A stretch of DNA of 64,000 bases from Myxococcus dinghuensis (GCF_024198235.1 NZ_JAKCFB010000001.1:620001-684000), one strand, 5' to 3'. Positions 1 to 9,559 are shown, counted from the stretch's first letter. The notes: a model not told the origin generated them from the sequence alone. Translations and numbers: made by a program.

Positions 1-1
1 G

Positions 2-2005
2 GTGGTCGCGGGCAGCCTGCCCTCGCCGCTGGTGTTCCCGCTGCCGCCCGCGTCGACGGACACGGTGCGCACGGTGCCGGGGCTGTTCTCCTCCACCGTC
101 GTCAAGTGGATGGACCCCCTCACCTTCAGCAAGGCGGGGGCCCGCTTCGGCGGCAACACGGACTACGTCGCGTACTTCGGCGACGGCTGGTCGTCCAACG
201 GCAACGCGCCCCAGTACCACGGCAACGGCGGCGCGGGCTGGCTGTGGGTCAACCACGAGTACATCTCCGGCACCAAGCCCCGCGTGGGCACGGCGCCCAT
301 CGGCCAGCACCTCGACTTCGCGCGCTTCCTGCGCAACACCGGCACGCTCTCCAACGCGGTGTCGGACGGGACGACGTGGCAGGAGGACTCGCTCGTCGCC
401 TACAACAAGGAGTGGAAGAAGCAGGTGGGGGGCTCGTGGCTGCGCGTGGTGCAGGACCCGGCCACGGGTGAGTGGGCGGTGGACCGCAACTCGGCCAACC
501 TGCGCTACGACGCCTCCAGCGCGACGCTGGCGCGGGTGGTGGGCGTGAAGCTGTCCGGCGCCGAGCGCGACGACAGCGGCGCGGCCCTGCCCGAGGGCGT
601 GGTGCCGGGCACGCACTCGAACTGCTCGGGTGGCCAGACGCCGTGGGGCACCATCTTCTCCGGCGAGGAGAACGTGCAGGGCGTCTACGGTGACCCCGAG
701 GGGAGCCTGTGGACGGGGAAGAACGACTGGATTCCCAACGCGCCCGGCATGGCGCCCGGCGCGCCGCTCGCGCCGGACTTCTCCGCGCCCGCGTCGGGCG
801 ACATGATCAGCACGGACGTCAACTCGTCGCACCGCAAGGACGGGTTCGGCTTCCTGACGGAGGTCGACCCGGGGCAGCCGGCGGAGCACTGGTACGGCAA
901 GGACGCGGCGAAGCCGGGCGTGGGGCACCGCAAGCTGGGCGGCATGGGCCGCGCGCACTGGGAGAACGCCGCGTTCGTGGTGGACGCGAACTGGAAGCTC
1001 CTCGCCGGGCAGCCCATCGTCCTCTACGCGGGCGATGACCGCCGCGGTGGCCGCATCTTCAAGTACGTGACGAGCCGGCCGTACACGGAGGGCATGTCGC
1101 GGGCGGAGATTCGCGCGCTGCTCGACGAGGGCGTGGTGTACGCGGCGCACTTCGCGGGCCTGGACAACAGCACGGGCGACACGCTGGCGACGGGCGCGGT
1201 CCCCACCGAGGAGGCGCCGGGACAGGGGCGCTGGGTGCGGCTGAGCCTGGATAGCGCGGACGTGGCGCCCAACGCGGAGGCGTTCGGTCAGCCCACGCTG
1301 ACGGTGGGCGCGGCCCTGCGCGACGCCAGCTACAACGCCATCGGCGGCTTCTCTGACGACGACCAGGTGCGCAAGCTGCTGTGGACGGCGGCGAACAAGG
1401 TGGGCGTGATGGAGCTCAACCGCCCGGAGGACCTGGAGTGGAACCCCAAGGACCCCAGCGGCTCGCCGCTGCTCTACGTGGCCTTCACGGAGCACGGTGA
1501 CCCCACGGCGCTGGACGGCCAGGGCCGCGTGGCCACGGCGACGCGGGACGGCAGCGGGGCGTGGGTGGCGAAGACGCGCGCCGCCACGGACAACCGGTCC
1601 GTCGACAAGGTGGGCTCCATCTTCGGCATCCGTGAGGAGAACACGGCGGCGCCGGCCTCCTCGCGCACGTTCCGCTTCTTCCGCGTGTGGAAGGGCGAGA
1701 CGGCGTCGCTGAGCGCGGCGCCGGAGTACTCGGCGGCCAAGCCGGACAACCTCGTCATCGACCGTGACGGTGGCGTGTGGTTCGGCACGGACGGCAACTT
1801 CGGCGTCAACAAGGCGGCCGACGGCGTCTACTACCTGAACCAGAAGCCCGCGCACCGAGGCAACCCGTTCTTCCGCCGCGCGTTCCGGGTGCTGTCCATG
1901 CCCAGCGACGCGGAGGCCACGGGCCCCGCGTTCAGCTCGGACATGAAGACGTTGTTCGTCAGCGTCCAGCATCCGGGCGAGGACAACTACAGCGTCTGGC
2001 CGTAG
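2..2005 (+). CDS. PhoX-like (DUF839) secreted protein, 5' end outside window
   Basis: The reading frame is open to the left edge, so the true start and any Tat signal lie outside; 667 codons are visible. The sequence has the features of the PhoX/DUF839 beta-propeller family: an N-terminal block with WLWVNHEY, a CSGGQTPWGT segment followed by SGEEN, GFGFLTEVDP, and a C-terminal PDNLVIDRDGGVWFGTDG block with a following SVQHPGE. Characterised PhoX proteins are secreted, metal-dependent alkaline phosphatases that release phosphate from organophosphates; whether this paralogue has that substrate is inferred only. The next gene begins 30 bases downstream on the same strand and encodes a di-haem cytochrome-like exported protein, so the two are probably co-transcribed. 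Confidence 0.82.
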   Translation: MVAGSLPSPLVFPLPPASTDTVRTVPGLFSSTVVKWMDPLTFSKAGARFGGNTDYVAYFGDGWSSNGNAPQYHGNGGAGWLWVNHEYISGTKPRVGTAPIGQHLDFARFLRNTGTLSNAVSDGTTWQEDSLVAYNKEWKKQVGGSWLRVVQDPATGEWAVDRNSANLRYDASSATLARVVGVKLSGAERDDSGAALPEGVVPGTHSNCSGGQTPWGTIFSGEENVQGVYGDPEGSLWTGKNDWIPNAPGMAPGAPLAPDFSAPASGDMISTDVNSSHRKDGFGFLTEVDPGQPAEHWYGKDAAKPGVGHRKLGGMGRAHWENAAFVVDANWKLLAGQPIVLYAGDDRRGGRIFKYVTSRPYTEGMSRAEIRALLDEGVVYAAHFAGLDNSTGDTLATGAVPTEEAPGQGRWVRLSLDSADVAPNAEAFGQPTLTVGAALRDASYNAIGGFSDDDQVRKLLWTAANKVGVMELNRPEDLEWNPKDPSGSPLLYVAFTEHGDPTALDGQGRVATATRDGSGAWVAKTRAATDNRSVDKVGSIFGIREENTAAPASSRTFRFFRVWKGETASLSAAPEYSAAKPDNLVIDRDGGVWFGTDGNFGVNKAADGVYYLNQKPAHRGNPFFRRAFRVLSMPSDAEATGPAFSSDMKTLFVSVQHPGEDNYSVWP

Positions 2006-2034
2006 TCGGCACCGGGACGGGAGGGACACCGCGA

Positions 2035-3702
2035 ATGGCCGCTGTCACGAAGGCTGGCGCGCGAGGCGTTGTCGTCGTGCTCCTCGCGCTGGGAGGCATG
2101 CTCGCATCCGCGGCGGTGTGGAGGACGCACGTTCCTCCGCCCGCTCCGGAGCCGCCCTTCGACCCGCTCGCGCAGGCCCTGGCGAGCGGGAGCACGGTGG
2201 CCAACCGCGAGGCCCCCATCCCGTCCATGTGCTACACGAAGACCGAGGGCGTCTCGAACCCGTGTTGGACGTGTCACACGGGGGGCGTCGGCTTCAACGT
2301 GATGGACGACGAGTCGCTGCAGGCCGAGTACGCCTTCAGCGACGTGGGCCTCACGAACCACTGGAGCAACCTCTTCACGGACCGCTCCGCCCAGATGGCG
2401 GAGCTGTCCGAGGAGGACGTGCTCACGTACCTCCGGCAGGACAACTACACGCCGCTGCGCGACGCGTTGCTGCGTCGCGTGGGCGGCTACAAGGGCTGGG
2501 TGCCGGACCTGGACCTGACGCGTGGCTTCGACGACGAGGGCTTCGCGAGGGACGGCAGTGGTTGGCGCGCGGTGCGCTACAAGCCGTTCCTGGGCACGTT
2601 CTGGCCGACGAACGGCAGCACGGATGACATCTTCGTGCGGCTGCCGGTGGAGTTCCGCACGGACGCCGACGGGCGGGCCTCGCGGGAGGTGTATCGTCTG
2701 AACCTGGCCATCCTCGAGGCGGCCATGACGATGGACCCTGGCCTGTCGCGGCCGGAAGAAGGGCGCCGCCGCGTGGAGCCGGTGGATGAGCGCGCGGGCG
2801 GCGTGGACCTGGATGGCGACGGCGTCCTGTCCTCGCGCGTGGAGGAGGTGCGCGGCCTGCCGCGGACGTACGTCGGCGGGGCGGCGAAGGTGCCGGTGCG
2901 CCGGGCGTTCTATCCGCGCGGCGTCGAGTTCCTGCACACGGTGCGGTACGTGGACCCGGATGCGCCCTCCCTGCTGTCGACGCGGATGAAGGAGGTCCGC
3001 TATTCGCGCAAGGCGGAGGAGTACTCGAACGAGCAGGTGATGGTGTTCTACGCGGAGGAGCAGGAGAAGAAGAACCGGGGGCGACTGCCCGCGTTCCCGG
3101 GCACGCCCGAGCTGGGCCTCATCAACGAGTTCGGCTGGCGTCTGCAGGGCTTCATCGAGGACGCCCAGGGTCGACTGCGTCTCCAGACGCTGGAGGAGCA
3201 CGCCTTCTGCATGGGGTGTCACACCAACCTGGGCGTGACGGTGGACCAGACGTTCGGCTTCCCGCGCAAGGTGCCGGGCCGCGAAGGGTGGCGGCACCAG
3301 GATCTGCGCGGCATCCCGGACGTCCCGCAGGCGGGGCACGCGAAGCCCGAGGTGCTGACGTACTTCGAGCGCGTGAAGGGCGGCGACGAGTTCCGGGCCA
3401 ACGATGAACTGCTCGCGCGCTTCTTCGGGAAGGGCGGTGCGGTGGACGAGGCGGCCGTGCGCCGCGCGGCGCCGGGGGGAGACCGGGACCTGGCGTGGCT
3501 GCTGACGCCGTCGCGCGAGCGGGCGCTGGCGCTGGGCCGGGCCTACATGGTGCTGGTGCGCGAGCAGGGCTTCGTGAAGGGCCGGGACACGCTGCTGGCT
3601 CCGCCGCGCAACGTGCTGCCCGCGGTGGAGAACGGCTCCACGGACCTGGAGGCCGCGGGCCTCCTCTTCGAGGATGGCCGGCTGCACCTGACATGGGAGT
3701 GA
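2035..3702 (+). CDS. Exported di-haem cytochrome c-like protein
   Basis: A 555-residue protein beginning at the ATG preceded by a GGGAGGG ribosome-binding site. Residues about 8-28 form a single hydrophobic segment (signal peptide or anchor), followed by a proline-rich stretch. Two c-type haem motifs are visible, CWTCH at residues 77-81 and CMGCH at residues 392-396, about 310 residues apart, so this is not a small tandem-haem domain. An acidic DLDGDGVLSSRVEEV segment near residue 260 resembles a calcium-binding loop. It looks like a periplasmic or surface electron-transfer protein; its partner is unknown, but it follows the PhoX-like gene by 30 bases. The last 15 codons are the template of the tandem repeat found downstream. 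Confidence 0.72.
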   Translation: MAAVTKAGARGVVVVLLALGGMLASAAVWRTHVPPPAPEPPFDPLAQALASGSTVANREAPIPSMCYTKTEGVSNPCWTCHTGGVGFNVMDDESLQAEYAFSDVGLTNHWSNLFTDRSAQMAELSEEDVLTYLRQDNYTPLRDALLRRVGGYKGWVPDLDLTRGFDDEGFARDGSGWRAVRYKPFLGTFWPTNGSTDDIFVRLPVEFRTDADGRASREVYRLNLAILEAAMTMDPGLSRPEEGRRRVEPVDERAGGVDLDGDGVLSSRVEEVRGLPRTYVGGAAKVPVRRAFYPRGVEFLHTVRYVDPDAPSLLSTRMKEVRYSRKAEEYSNEQVMVFYAEEQEKKNRGRLPAFPGTPELGLINEFGWRLQGFIEDAQGRLRLQTLEEHAFCMGCHTNLGVTVDQTFGFPRKVPGREGWRHQDLRGIPDVPQAGHAKPEVLTYFERVKGGDEFRANDELLARFFGKGGAVDEAAVRRAAPGGDRDLAWLLTPSRERALALGRAYMVLVREQGFVKGRDTLLAPPRNVLPAVENGSTDLEAAGLLFEDGRLHLTWE

Positions 3703-4150
3703 GTCACCTCTGAGCGGCTGAGGCCGGTGGGGCGCGCGCTCCGTCATGCAGGGCGGGGCGCGCGAGTCTCCAGCAGTGCCGCATCAGGACGCTCGGACCT
3801 TCCGCTGCTAGGACGGGTGGCAGCACCTGTGTCGGGAGTGGGTCGCCGCTGAGCGGCTGAGGTCGGAGGGGACGCGCGAGTCTCCAGCGGCGCCGCGTCA
3901 GGATGCTCGGGCCTCCTCTTCGAGGACGGCCGGCTGCACCTTCGTTGGGAGTGAGTCGCCGCTGAGTGACTGACGTCGCGCGAATCTTCAGCGGTGCCGC
4001 GTCAGGATGCTCGGGCCTCCTCTTCGAGGACGGCCGGCTGCATCTGCATTGAGGGTGAGTCGCCGCTGAGTGACTGACGTCGCGCGAATCTCCAGCGGCG
4101 CCGCGTCAGGAGGCTTGGGCCTTCCGCTCCGAACCCGGCTCGCCGCACGT
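3655..4150 (+). repeat. ~105-bp tandem repeat derived from the cytochrome gene 3' end
   Basis: The final codons of the upstream gene (encoding GLLFEDGRLHLTWE and the stop) and the bases after it recur downstream. Units begin near 3760, 3872, 3976 and 4081, with spacings of about 112, 104 and 105 bases. The units at 3872 and 3976 keep the GLLFEDGRLHL codons and a stop; the first and last units are more diverged. Shared landmarks are TCTCCAGCGGCGCCGCGTCAG and GTGAGTCGCCGCTGAG. No start codon or ribosome-binding site precedes the copies, so they are not genes. The stretch 3703-4274 holds nothing else except the terminator hairpin at its right end. Confidence 0.8.
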
Positions 4151-4223
4151 GTGCCAGAAATGAATCGCGGCGCCGTGGCTCCGGATGCAGGGCGCGAAGC
4201 CCCTCTTCTCGAACCCCCCACGA

Positions 4224-4264
4224 ACCGGCTCCGGTGGGGACGACATCCCACGCCGGGAGCCGGT
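4224..4264 (-). terminator. Hairpin terminator downstream of the EAL gene
   Basis: Perfect 9-bp arms ACCGGCTCC (4224-4232) and GGAGCCGGT (4256-4264) enclose a second 5-bp stem GTGGG/CCCAC. It lies 10 bases past the stop of the minus-strand EAL gene and has no long T tract, so it may depend on Rho or only stabilise the transcript. Confidence 0.55.
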
Positions 4265-4274
4265 CGAACCGGCG

Positions 4275-5486
4275 CTACTTCGTCGACGGGCGGCCGGCGA
4301 GTTCGGTGGAGCGCAGGAGGATCTGCTTCATCGTCACCGTGCCGAGGAAGTGGCCCTGGTCGTCCGTGACGATGACCGGGTCGTAGACGGCCTCGGCGCC
4401 GCGCGCCATGGCCAGGCCGACCAGGGCCGTCACCGCCATCCGGTCCTCGATGATGAGCGGCTGCAGGTCGGCGGGGCGCGCGGCGGACCCCTCCGTCCAG
4501 GCTGCATAGTGCTTGCGCGTCACCAGCGCCTTGGGCCGCGAGCCCTCCAGCAGGACGACGTGGTCCACCTGCGGCGCTTCGCGGAAGATGCGCCCCAGTT
4601 CCTCGTCGGACGCCGTGGCCTCCGCGCTCGCGCGACGGATGACGAGCGCGCCCACGCTCGCGTCCCGCTCCTCCTCGTGGAACTCGAGCGCGCGCATCAC
4701 CTCGCGACGGCGGCTCTCGAACGAGTCGGTGGGGCGACCTGGAGAGGGGGCCGGGCGCGCGAGCAGGTAGCCCTGCGCGTGCCGGATGCCCAGCCGCAGC
4801 AGCACCATCATCTCGTCCCACGTCTCCACGCCCTCCGCGATGAGGATGGCGTCCACGCTCGCGGAGAAGTCCACCAGCGACTTCACGAGGTGCTGTCGGT
4901 AGGGATGCAGGTGGACGTCGCGCACCAGCGCCTGGTCCAGCTTGATGAAGCGCGGCAGACAGTTGACCAGCGTCACCAGGCCCGAGTGCCCCGCGCCGAA
5001 GTCGTCCAGCGCCAGGCCGAAGCCCTGCGCGGAGACCTCTCGCGTCAACCGCTGCAAGAGCTGTCCGTCCTCGATGACCGCCTTCTCCGTCAGCTCCAGC
5101 ACCAGGTGCTGCGGCGTCAGCCCGTGCCGCTCCAGCAGCGCCAGCGTGGACCCATCACCGAAGCGCGGGTCGCTGAGCACATCCGGGCTCACGTTGAAGA
5201 AGAACGGCGCGCGACGCTGCTCAGGCGAGAGCGACGCGATGCAGCGCAGCGCCGAGGTCCAGCACGCGCGTTCCAGCTCCCACGTGTAGCCCGCGAGCCG
5301 CGCGTGCGAGAACAGCTCCAGCGGCGACTCCAGCGAGCCCTGGCCACGCGACAACACCTCGTAGCCGATGACCTCGCCGCTGCGCAGATCCACGATGGGT
5401 TGGAAGGCCGAGGAGACCCCGGGCTCGGTGCCATTCCACAACCAGAGGGGAATTGGGCCAGGTTGTTGGACGAGGGGGCGGGTCAT
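4275..5486 (-). CDS. EAL-domain c-di-GMP phosphodiesterase with C-terminal CBS-like region
   Basis: A 403-residue cytosolic protein. Residues about 25-250 form an EAL domain: YEVLSRG at 42-48 (EVL in place of EAL), N98 in FFNVS, ELTE at 131-134, DDFGAG at 161-166, IKLD at 181-184, AEGVE at 217-221 and QGY at 238-240. The metal-binding and catalytic acidic residues of active EAL enzymes are therefore largely present, so hydrolysis of cyclic di-GMP to pGpG is plausible. Residues about 255-403 contain VGALVIRRASAE and a second VTALVG...VTDDQGHFLGTVT half, which looks like a CBS pair that could bind a nucleotide. There is no GGDEF domain and no membrane segment. It is a monocistronic gene, head to tail with the coiled-coil membrane gene upstream. 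Confidence 0.8.
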   Translation of the reverse strand: MTRPLVQQPGPIPLWLWNGTEPGVSSAFQPIVDLRSGEVIGYEVLSRGQGSLESPLELFSHARLAGYTWELERACWTSALRCIASLSPEQRRAPFFFNVSPDVLSDPRFGDGSTLALLERHGLTPQHLVLELTEKAVIEDGQLLQRLTREVSAQGFGLALDDFGAGHSGLVTLVNCLPRFIKLDQALVRDVHLHPYRQHLVKSLVDFSASVDAILIAEGVETWDEMMVLLRLGIRHAQGYLLARPAPSPGRPTDSFESRRREVMRALEFHEEERDASVGALVIRRASAEATASDEELGRIFREAPQVDHVVLLEGSRPKALVTRKHYAAWTEGSAARPADLQPLIIEDRMAVTALVGLAMARGAEAVYDPVIVTDDQGHFLGTVTMKQILLRSTELAGRPSTK

Positions 5487-5620
5487 GACGTGGCAAATGT
5501 TACCTGACGGTACCCACGTCTACAGTTCATGCCTACTGCTCACCGTAACAACCACTACTCAGCGTGCGGAAAGGCGGTCCGTTGGCTCGCTGACTGTCCG
5601 GGAAGGCTCGTTTGTCCGGC

Positions 5621-6823
5621 TCAGGAATCTCGAATTCGGGAATTTCCGACCGGTAAAGAGGACCCCTCCTCGGCGGGTTGGATGGGGGGGACCTGGGCGA
5701 GCGAGGCCTGGGTGGCGACGGTGTCCAGGGTCTGTCCCTCCTCCCATTGCACGGAGGACAGGGCCCGGAAGCGGCGCGCGAGCGCGGAGAGTTCGGCGGC
5801 CTTGAGCTGCGCCTGACCGCTGCGCAGCGACAGCAGCGCGACGCGCGCGCGCTCCAGCAAGGCGACCTCCGCGCGGAGCCTCGCGAGGATGCGCTCGCGG
5901 CGGCGCATGAGTTCGCCCAGCCGCTCCACTTCCTCGGCGAGCGACGCGGCGGCGCCCTCGAGCTGTCGTCGCGCGACGAGGTCCGTGGTGGCCTTCGCGT
6001 TGCGCTCGAGCTCCTCGCGCTCCGCCTGGAGCTCCGCTTGCGCGCGCTCCTCCAACTGGGCCTCCACGCCGGCCCACTCGGAGGCCAGCTCCACCGCGTC
6101 GCGGGTGATGCGGGCGAGCGTGCGGGCCAGCTCCTCGCGCGCGGGCTCGCGGGGAAGGAGCGCCAACGACTGGCCACACTGGCGATACAGCGAGAGCGCG
6201 CGCTCGCACTGCGTCCGGAAGTCGCCGGCCAGACGGGGGATGAGCTCCTCGGCGCGGGCCTCCACGGGGTCCGCGGACAGGGCCAGGTGCGCGGCCACCG
6301 CGCTCAGGCCCACGAAGAGGCCCAGGATGCCGCCCGTCACGCACGCCGCGAGCAGCGCCGGCGTCGCCACGTCCGACAGGCGCGCGGAGAACACGCGGGC
6401 GATCTCCAGCCCCGCGAGGCACAGCCCCGCGCTCAGCACGCCGCCCAGCCCGAAATGGACGAGGGTGGGGCGCGCCTCCGCGACCTGTCCCTCCGTGCCA
6501 CGCTCGCTCAACCGCGCGCGCACCAGCAGCGCCCCCGCCGCCGCCGCGCTGCAGGCCACCGTCCAGGCCGGCGCCATTCCCAGCGCGTAGGGCAGGGCGG
6601 TGAGCACCACGCCCAGGCCGCCCAGCAGGATGCGGTCCCAACGGTCCCCGCGCGCGCACGCCAGGACGACGGCCGCCGGCACCAGCCACGACAGTGGGAG
6701 GGACAGCCCCACGCGGGTGGACACGAGCTGCACGAGCCCCGCGCCCGCGCCGGCCACCACCGCGCGGGTCACGGTGTGTTCGAAGGCTTCGCGGTGGTGG
6801 AGTTGCAAAATGGTGGCGTTCAT
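5621..6823 (-). CDS. Multi-pass membrane protein with long C-terminal coiled coil
   Basis: A 400-residue protein (ATG at 6823; a GTG two codons earlier is also possible). The N-terminal half has five or six hydrophobic segments (roughly residues 20-60, 65-105, 125-145 and 155-185). The C-terminal part from about residue 200 to 350 is rich in E, A, R and L with heptad character (for example ELQAEREELERNAKA), typical of a cytosolic coiled coil. I recognise no enzymatic motif and do not know the family. It may be a scaffold anchored in the inner membrane. It starts 74 bases from the divergent MDR gene, and its 3' end is 134 bases from the start of the EAL gene on the same strand. Confidence 0.6.
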   Translation of the reverse strand: MNATILQLHHREAFEHTVTRAVVAGAGAGLVQLVSTRVGLSLPLSWLVPAAVVLACARGDRWDRILLGGLGVVLTALPYALGMAPAWTVACSAAAAGALLVRARLSERGTEGQVAEARPTLVHFGLGGVLSAGLCLAGLEIARVFSARLSDVATPALLAACVTGGILGLFVGLSAVAAHLALSADPVEARAEELIPRLAGDFRTQCERALSLYRQCGQSLALLPREPAREELARTLARITRDAVELASEWAGVEAQLEERAQAELQAEREELERNAKATTDLVARRQLEGAAASLAEEVERLGELMRRRERILARLRAEVALLERARVALLSLRSGQAQLKAAELSALARRFRALSSVQWEEGQTLDTVATQASLAQVPPIQPAEEGSSLPVGNSRIRDS

Positions 6824-6897
6824 CGACACCCCGGAGCCGGGCGGCGGAAAGACAGTTCTCCCCCTTTCACGTACCGGCGAATTAAAAGGTCTGCTGG

Positions 6898-7926
6898 ATG
6901 AGAGCCCCCCCTGTTCCCCCGGAGATGCGCGCGCTGGTGCTCACCGCCTACGACGGGCGCCCCGAGTCCCTCCAGGTGATGCGGCGCGCCGTGCCCCGTC
7001 CCACCTCCGGTCAGGTGCTGGTGCGCATGTCGGCCTCGCCCATCAACCCGTCGGACCTCCAGTTCGTCCGGGGGCGTCATGGGCCGCGCAACGCGCTGCC
7101 GGTGGTGCCGGGCCTGGAGGGCAGTGGCACGGTGGTGGCGGCCGGAGGGCTCGCGGGGCAGCTGCTCGTGGGGCGCCGCGTGGCGTGCGTGGCCCCGGTG
7201 GGCGGGGACGGGCTGTGGGCGGAGTACGCGGTGGTGCCGCTGCACCAGTGCATCCCCCTGCGGGCCCACATCTCCGACGAGCAGGGCGCCAGCCTCTTCG
7301 TGAACCCCTGCACCGCGTGGGTGTTGATGGAGCGCGCGAGAGAGGGCGGTCACGCGGCGCTGGCGCAGACGGGGGCGGCCACCAGCGTGGGGCTGATGCT
7401 GGCCTCGCTGGCGCGGCGGCGCAACCTGCCCATGGTGCACGTGGTGCGCCGCACGGAGCAGGTGGAGCGGCTGCGCGAGGTGGGCGCGGAGCACGTGCTC
7501 AGCAGCGAGGAGCCGGAGTTCGAGGAGCGGTTGCGCCTCTTGTGTCACGAGCTGAAGGTGTCGCTCGCCTTCGACGCGGTGGCGGGACGGCTCACCGGCC
7601 AGATGCTCGGCGCGCTGCCCGAGGGTGGGCGCGTCACCGTCTATGGCGCGTTGTCGGAGCAGGAGAGCCGCATCGACCCGGCGGACGTCATGTTCGGCCG
7701 CAAGTCGGTGGACGGCTTCTCGCTGTCGGACTGGGCCCGGCGGGGCTTCGGCCGCGAGCAGCTCAAGGCGCTGATGGGCGTGCCCACGCTGCTGGGCAAC
7801 GCGCTGGAGCTGCCCGTGCGCGCGTGCCTGCCGCTGGAGTCCGCGGGCGAGGCGGTGCGCATCGCCTCCGCGGACATGACGTCCGGCAAGGTGCTCTTCA
7901 TGCCGGACAAGGGCGCGTCGACCTGA
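6898..7926 (+). CDS. MDR-family alcohol dehydrogenase / quinone oxidoreductase-like protein
   Basis: A 342-residue medium-chain dehydrogenase/reductase. The start ATG is preceded by AAAAGG at a good distance. The N-terminal GroES-like domain contains MSASPINPSDLQFVRGRHG and LPVVPGLEGSGTVVAAG, the pattern of quinone reductases and enoyl reductases that bind no catalytic zinc (no GHE motif). The C-terminal Rossmann fold has AALAQTGAATSVGLMLASLA as its nucleotide-binding turn, and a typical LAFDAVAG / GGRVTVYGALS segment follows. It probably reduces a quinone or unsaturated carbonyl with NADPH; the substrate cannot be named. The gene is convergent with ybaK, 6 bases away. Confidence 0.8.
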   Translation: MRAPPVPPEMRALVLTAYDGRPESLQVMRRAVPRPTSGQVLVRMSASPINPSDLQFVRGRHGPRNALPVVPGLEGSGTVVAAGGLAGQLLVGRRVACVAPVGGDGLWAEYAVVPLHQCIPLRAHISDEQGASLFVNPCTAWVLMERAREGGHAALAQTGAATSVGLMLASLARRRNLPMVHVVRRTEQVERLREVGAEHVLSSEEPEFEERLRLLCHELKVSLAFDAVAGRLTGQMLGALPEGGRVTVYGALSEQESRIDPADVMFGRKSVDGFSLSDWARRGFGREQLKALMGVPTLLGNALELPVRACLPLESAGEAVRIASADMTSGKVLFMPDKGAST

Positions 7927-7932
7927 CGGGCC

Positions 7933-8409
7933 TCAGGCCTTGTCGCGGGAGATGGGGCCGACCTTCGCCTTCGTCACCCGCAGGTAGTCCGCCGGGGCGA
8001 GCACCAGCTGCGTGCCCCGTACGCCCGCGGACACGGCCACTTCGTCGAACAGCTCCAGCGTCTCGTCGACGAACACCGGGTAGTCCTTCTTGCCGCCGAT
8101 GGCCGTGCAACCTCCCCGGACGTAGCCGGTGAGCGGCTGCAGCTCCTTCAGCGGCACGGTGTCCACCTTGCGGTCCCCCGACAACCGCGCGAGTGCCTTG
8201 AGGTCCAGCTCCCCGTTGCCGGGCACCACCGCCATCAGCACACCGGTGCGGTCGCCGCGCGCGACGAGCGTCTTGAAGACCTGCTCGGGGGGCATGCCCA
8301 CCTTGGCGGCCACCGTCTCCGCCGACAGGTCCTCCGGGTCCACCTCGTAGTCGCGCAGCGAGTACTTCACGCCCAGCGAGTCGAGCAGCCGGGCGGCGTT
8401 GGTCTTCAT
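7933..8409 (-). CDS. ybaK: YbaK-type Cys-tRNA(Pro)/aminoacyl-tRNA deacylase
   Basis: A 158-residue single-domain protein of the YbaK/EbsC family. Recognisable parts are [23 protein letters not shown], the [14 protein letters not shown] block, [19 protein letters not shown] and the C-terminal [14 protein letters not shown]. The invariant lysine of this family is present in VFKTL. Family members hydrolyse Cys-tRNA(Pro) made in error by prolyl-tRNA synthetase. The gene lies 4 bases downstream of purK in the same direction, so it is probably the last gene of a purE-purK-ybaK transcript although its role is unrelated. Confidence 0.9.
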   Translation of the reverse strand: MKTNAARLLDSLGVKYSLRDYEVDPEDLSAETVAAKVGMPPEQVFKTLVARGDRTGVLMAVVPGNGELDLKALARLSGDRKVDTVPLKELQPLTGYVRGGCTAIGGKKDYPVFVDETLELFDEVAVSAGVRGTQLVLAPADYLRVTKAKVGPISRDKA

Positions 8410-8413
8410 CGCC

Positions 8414-9559
8414 TCAGACTCCCAGGGCCTTGGCGGCGGCCTGCACCCGGGACAGCGCGTCCTCGGGGGTGGTGCCCACCGCGGACAGGTGGCCCATCTT
8501 CCGCCCCTTGCGCGCGTCGCGCTTGCCGTACAGGTGCAGCCGCACGCCCGGGAGCGCCAGGGCGTCCTCGAAGCGCGGGCCTCCCTCGCGCAGCCACAGG
8601 TCGCCCAGCAGGTTGACGATGGCCGCCGGACGCACGACCTCCACCGAGCCCAGCGGCAGGTTGCACGCGGCGCGCACGGCCTGCTCGAACTGGGAGGTGA
8701 GGCACGCGACCTCCGTCGAGTGGAAGCTGTTGTGCGGGCGCGGCGCCAGCTCGTTCACCAGCACCGTGCCGTCGCGCAGGAGGAAGAGCTCCACGACGAG
8801 CAGTCCCTCCACCTGGAGCGCCTCGGTGATGCCGCGCGCCAGCTCCGTCGCCTTCGCGGAGACCTGGGCCGGCAGCGGGCCCGGCAGGAGCGACCAGGCG
8901 AGGATGCGCTCCTCGTGGTGGTTGAAGGCGGGCGGGTACACGGCCAGCTCACCCTTCGGGCTGCGCGCCACCAGTACGGACAGCTCCGACTGGAGGTCCA
9001 GCGCGGCCTCCACGACGACCGAGCGCTCGCCCAGCTCCTTCCACGCCGTCGCGGCCTCGGTCGCGCTCTTCACCTCGACCTGGCCGCGCCCGTCGTAGCC
9101 GCCCTCGCTGGACTTCACGAAGCAGCGGCCGCCGAGCGCCTGGATGGCCTCCGCCAGCTCCTGGGCGGAGTGCGCCTCGCGCCACGGCCCCACGGGGAAG
9201 CCGCCCTTCGCGAGCCAGCCCTTCTGCCGTCCGCGGTGCTGCACCACGTGGAGCACCGGCGCCCCCGGGCGCATGGGGGCGTGCCGCGCCACGGCCTCCA
9301 GGGTGGTGAGCGGAACCTTCTCGATTTCGAGCGTCACGGTGTCGCAGCCGCGAGCCAGGTCCTCGGCGGCGGCGACGTCCCCGAACGAGGCGGTGAGGCA
9401 GCGGTCGACGACGGAGCGCGCGGGGCAGGTGGCATCCGGGTCGAGCGCCTGCACCTGGAAGCCCAGCGTGCGCGCGGCCAGGGCCATCATCCGGCCCAAC
9501 TGCCCACCCCCGAGGATTCCAATCGTGCCGCCGGGCAGCACCACGCGCTTGTCGCTCAT
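8414..9559 (-). CDS. purK: N5-carboxyaminoimidazole ribonucleotide synthase
   Basis: 381 residues, the usual PurK length. It catalyses ATP-dependent carboxylation of AIR with bicarbonate to N5-CAIR in purine synthesis. The N-terminal [16 protein letters not shown] turn, EIEKVPL, an ATP-grasp region with [14 protein letters not shown], and the [16 protein letters not shown] metal/ATP motif are all present. Its ATG overlaps the stop of purE by 4 bases (ATGA), the usual translational coupling in this pathway. Confidence 0.95.
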   Translation of the reverse strand: MSDKRVVLPGGTIGILGGGQLGRMMALAARTLGFQVQALDPDATCPARSVVDRCLTASFGDVAAAEDLARGCDTVTLEIEKVPLTTLEAVARHAPMRPGAPVLHVVQHRGRQKGWLAKGGFPVGPWREAHSAQELAEAIQALGGRCFVKSSEGGYDGRGQVEVKSATEAATAWKELGERSVVVEAALDLQSELSVLVARSPKGELAVYPPAFNHHEERILAWSLLPGPLPAQVSAKATELARGITEALQVEGLLVVELFLLRDGTVLVNELAPRPHNSFHSTEVACLTSQFEQAVRAACNLPLGSVEVVRPAAIVNLLGDLWLREGGPRFEDALALPGVRLHLYGKRDARKGRKMGHLSAVGTTPEDALSRVQAAAKALGV

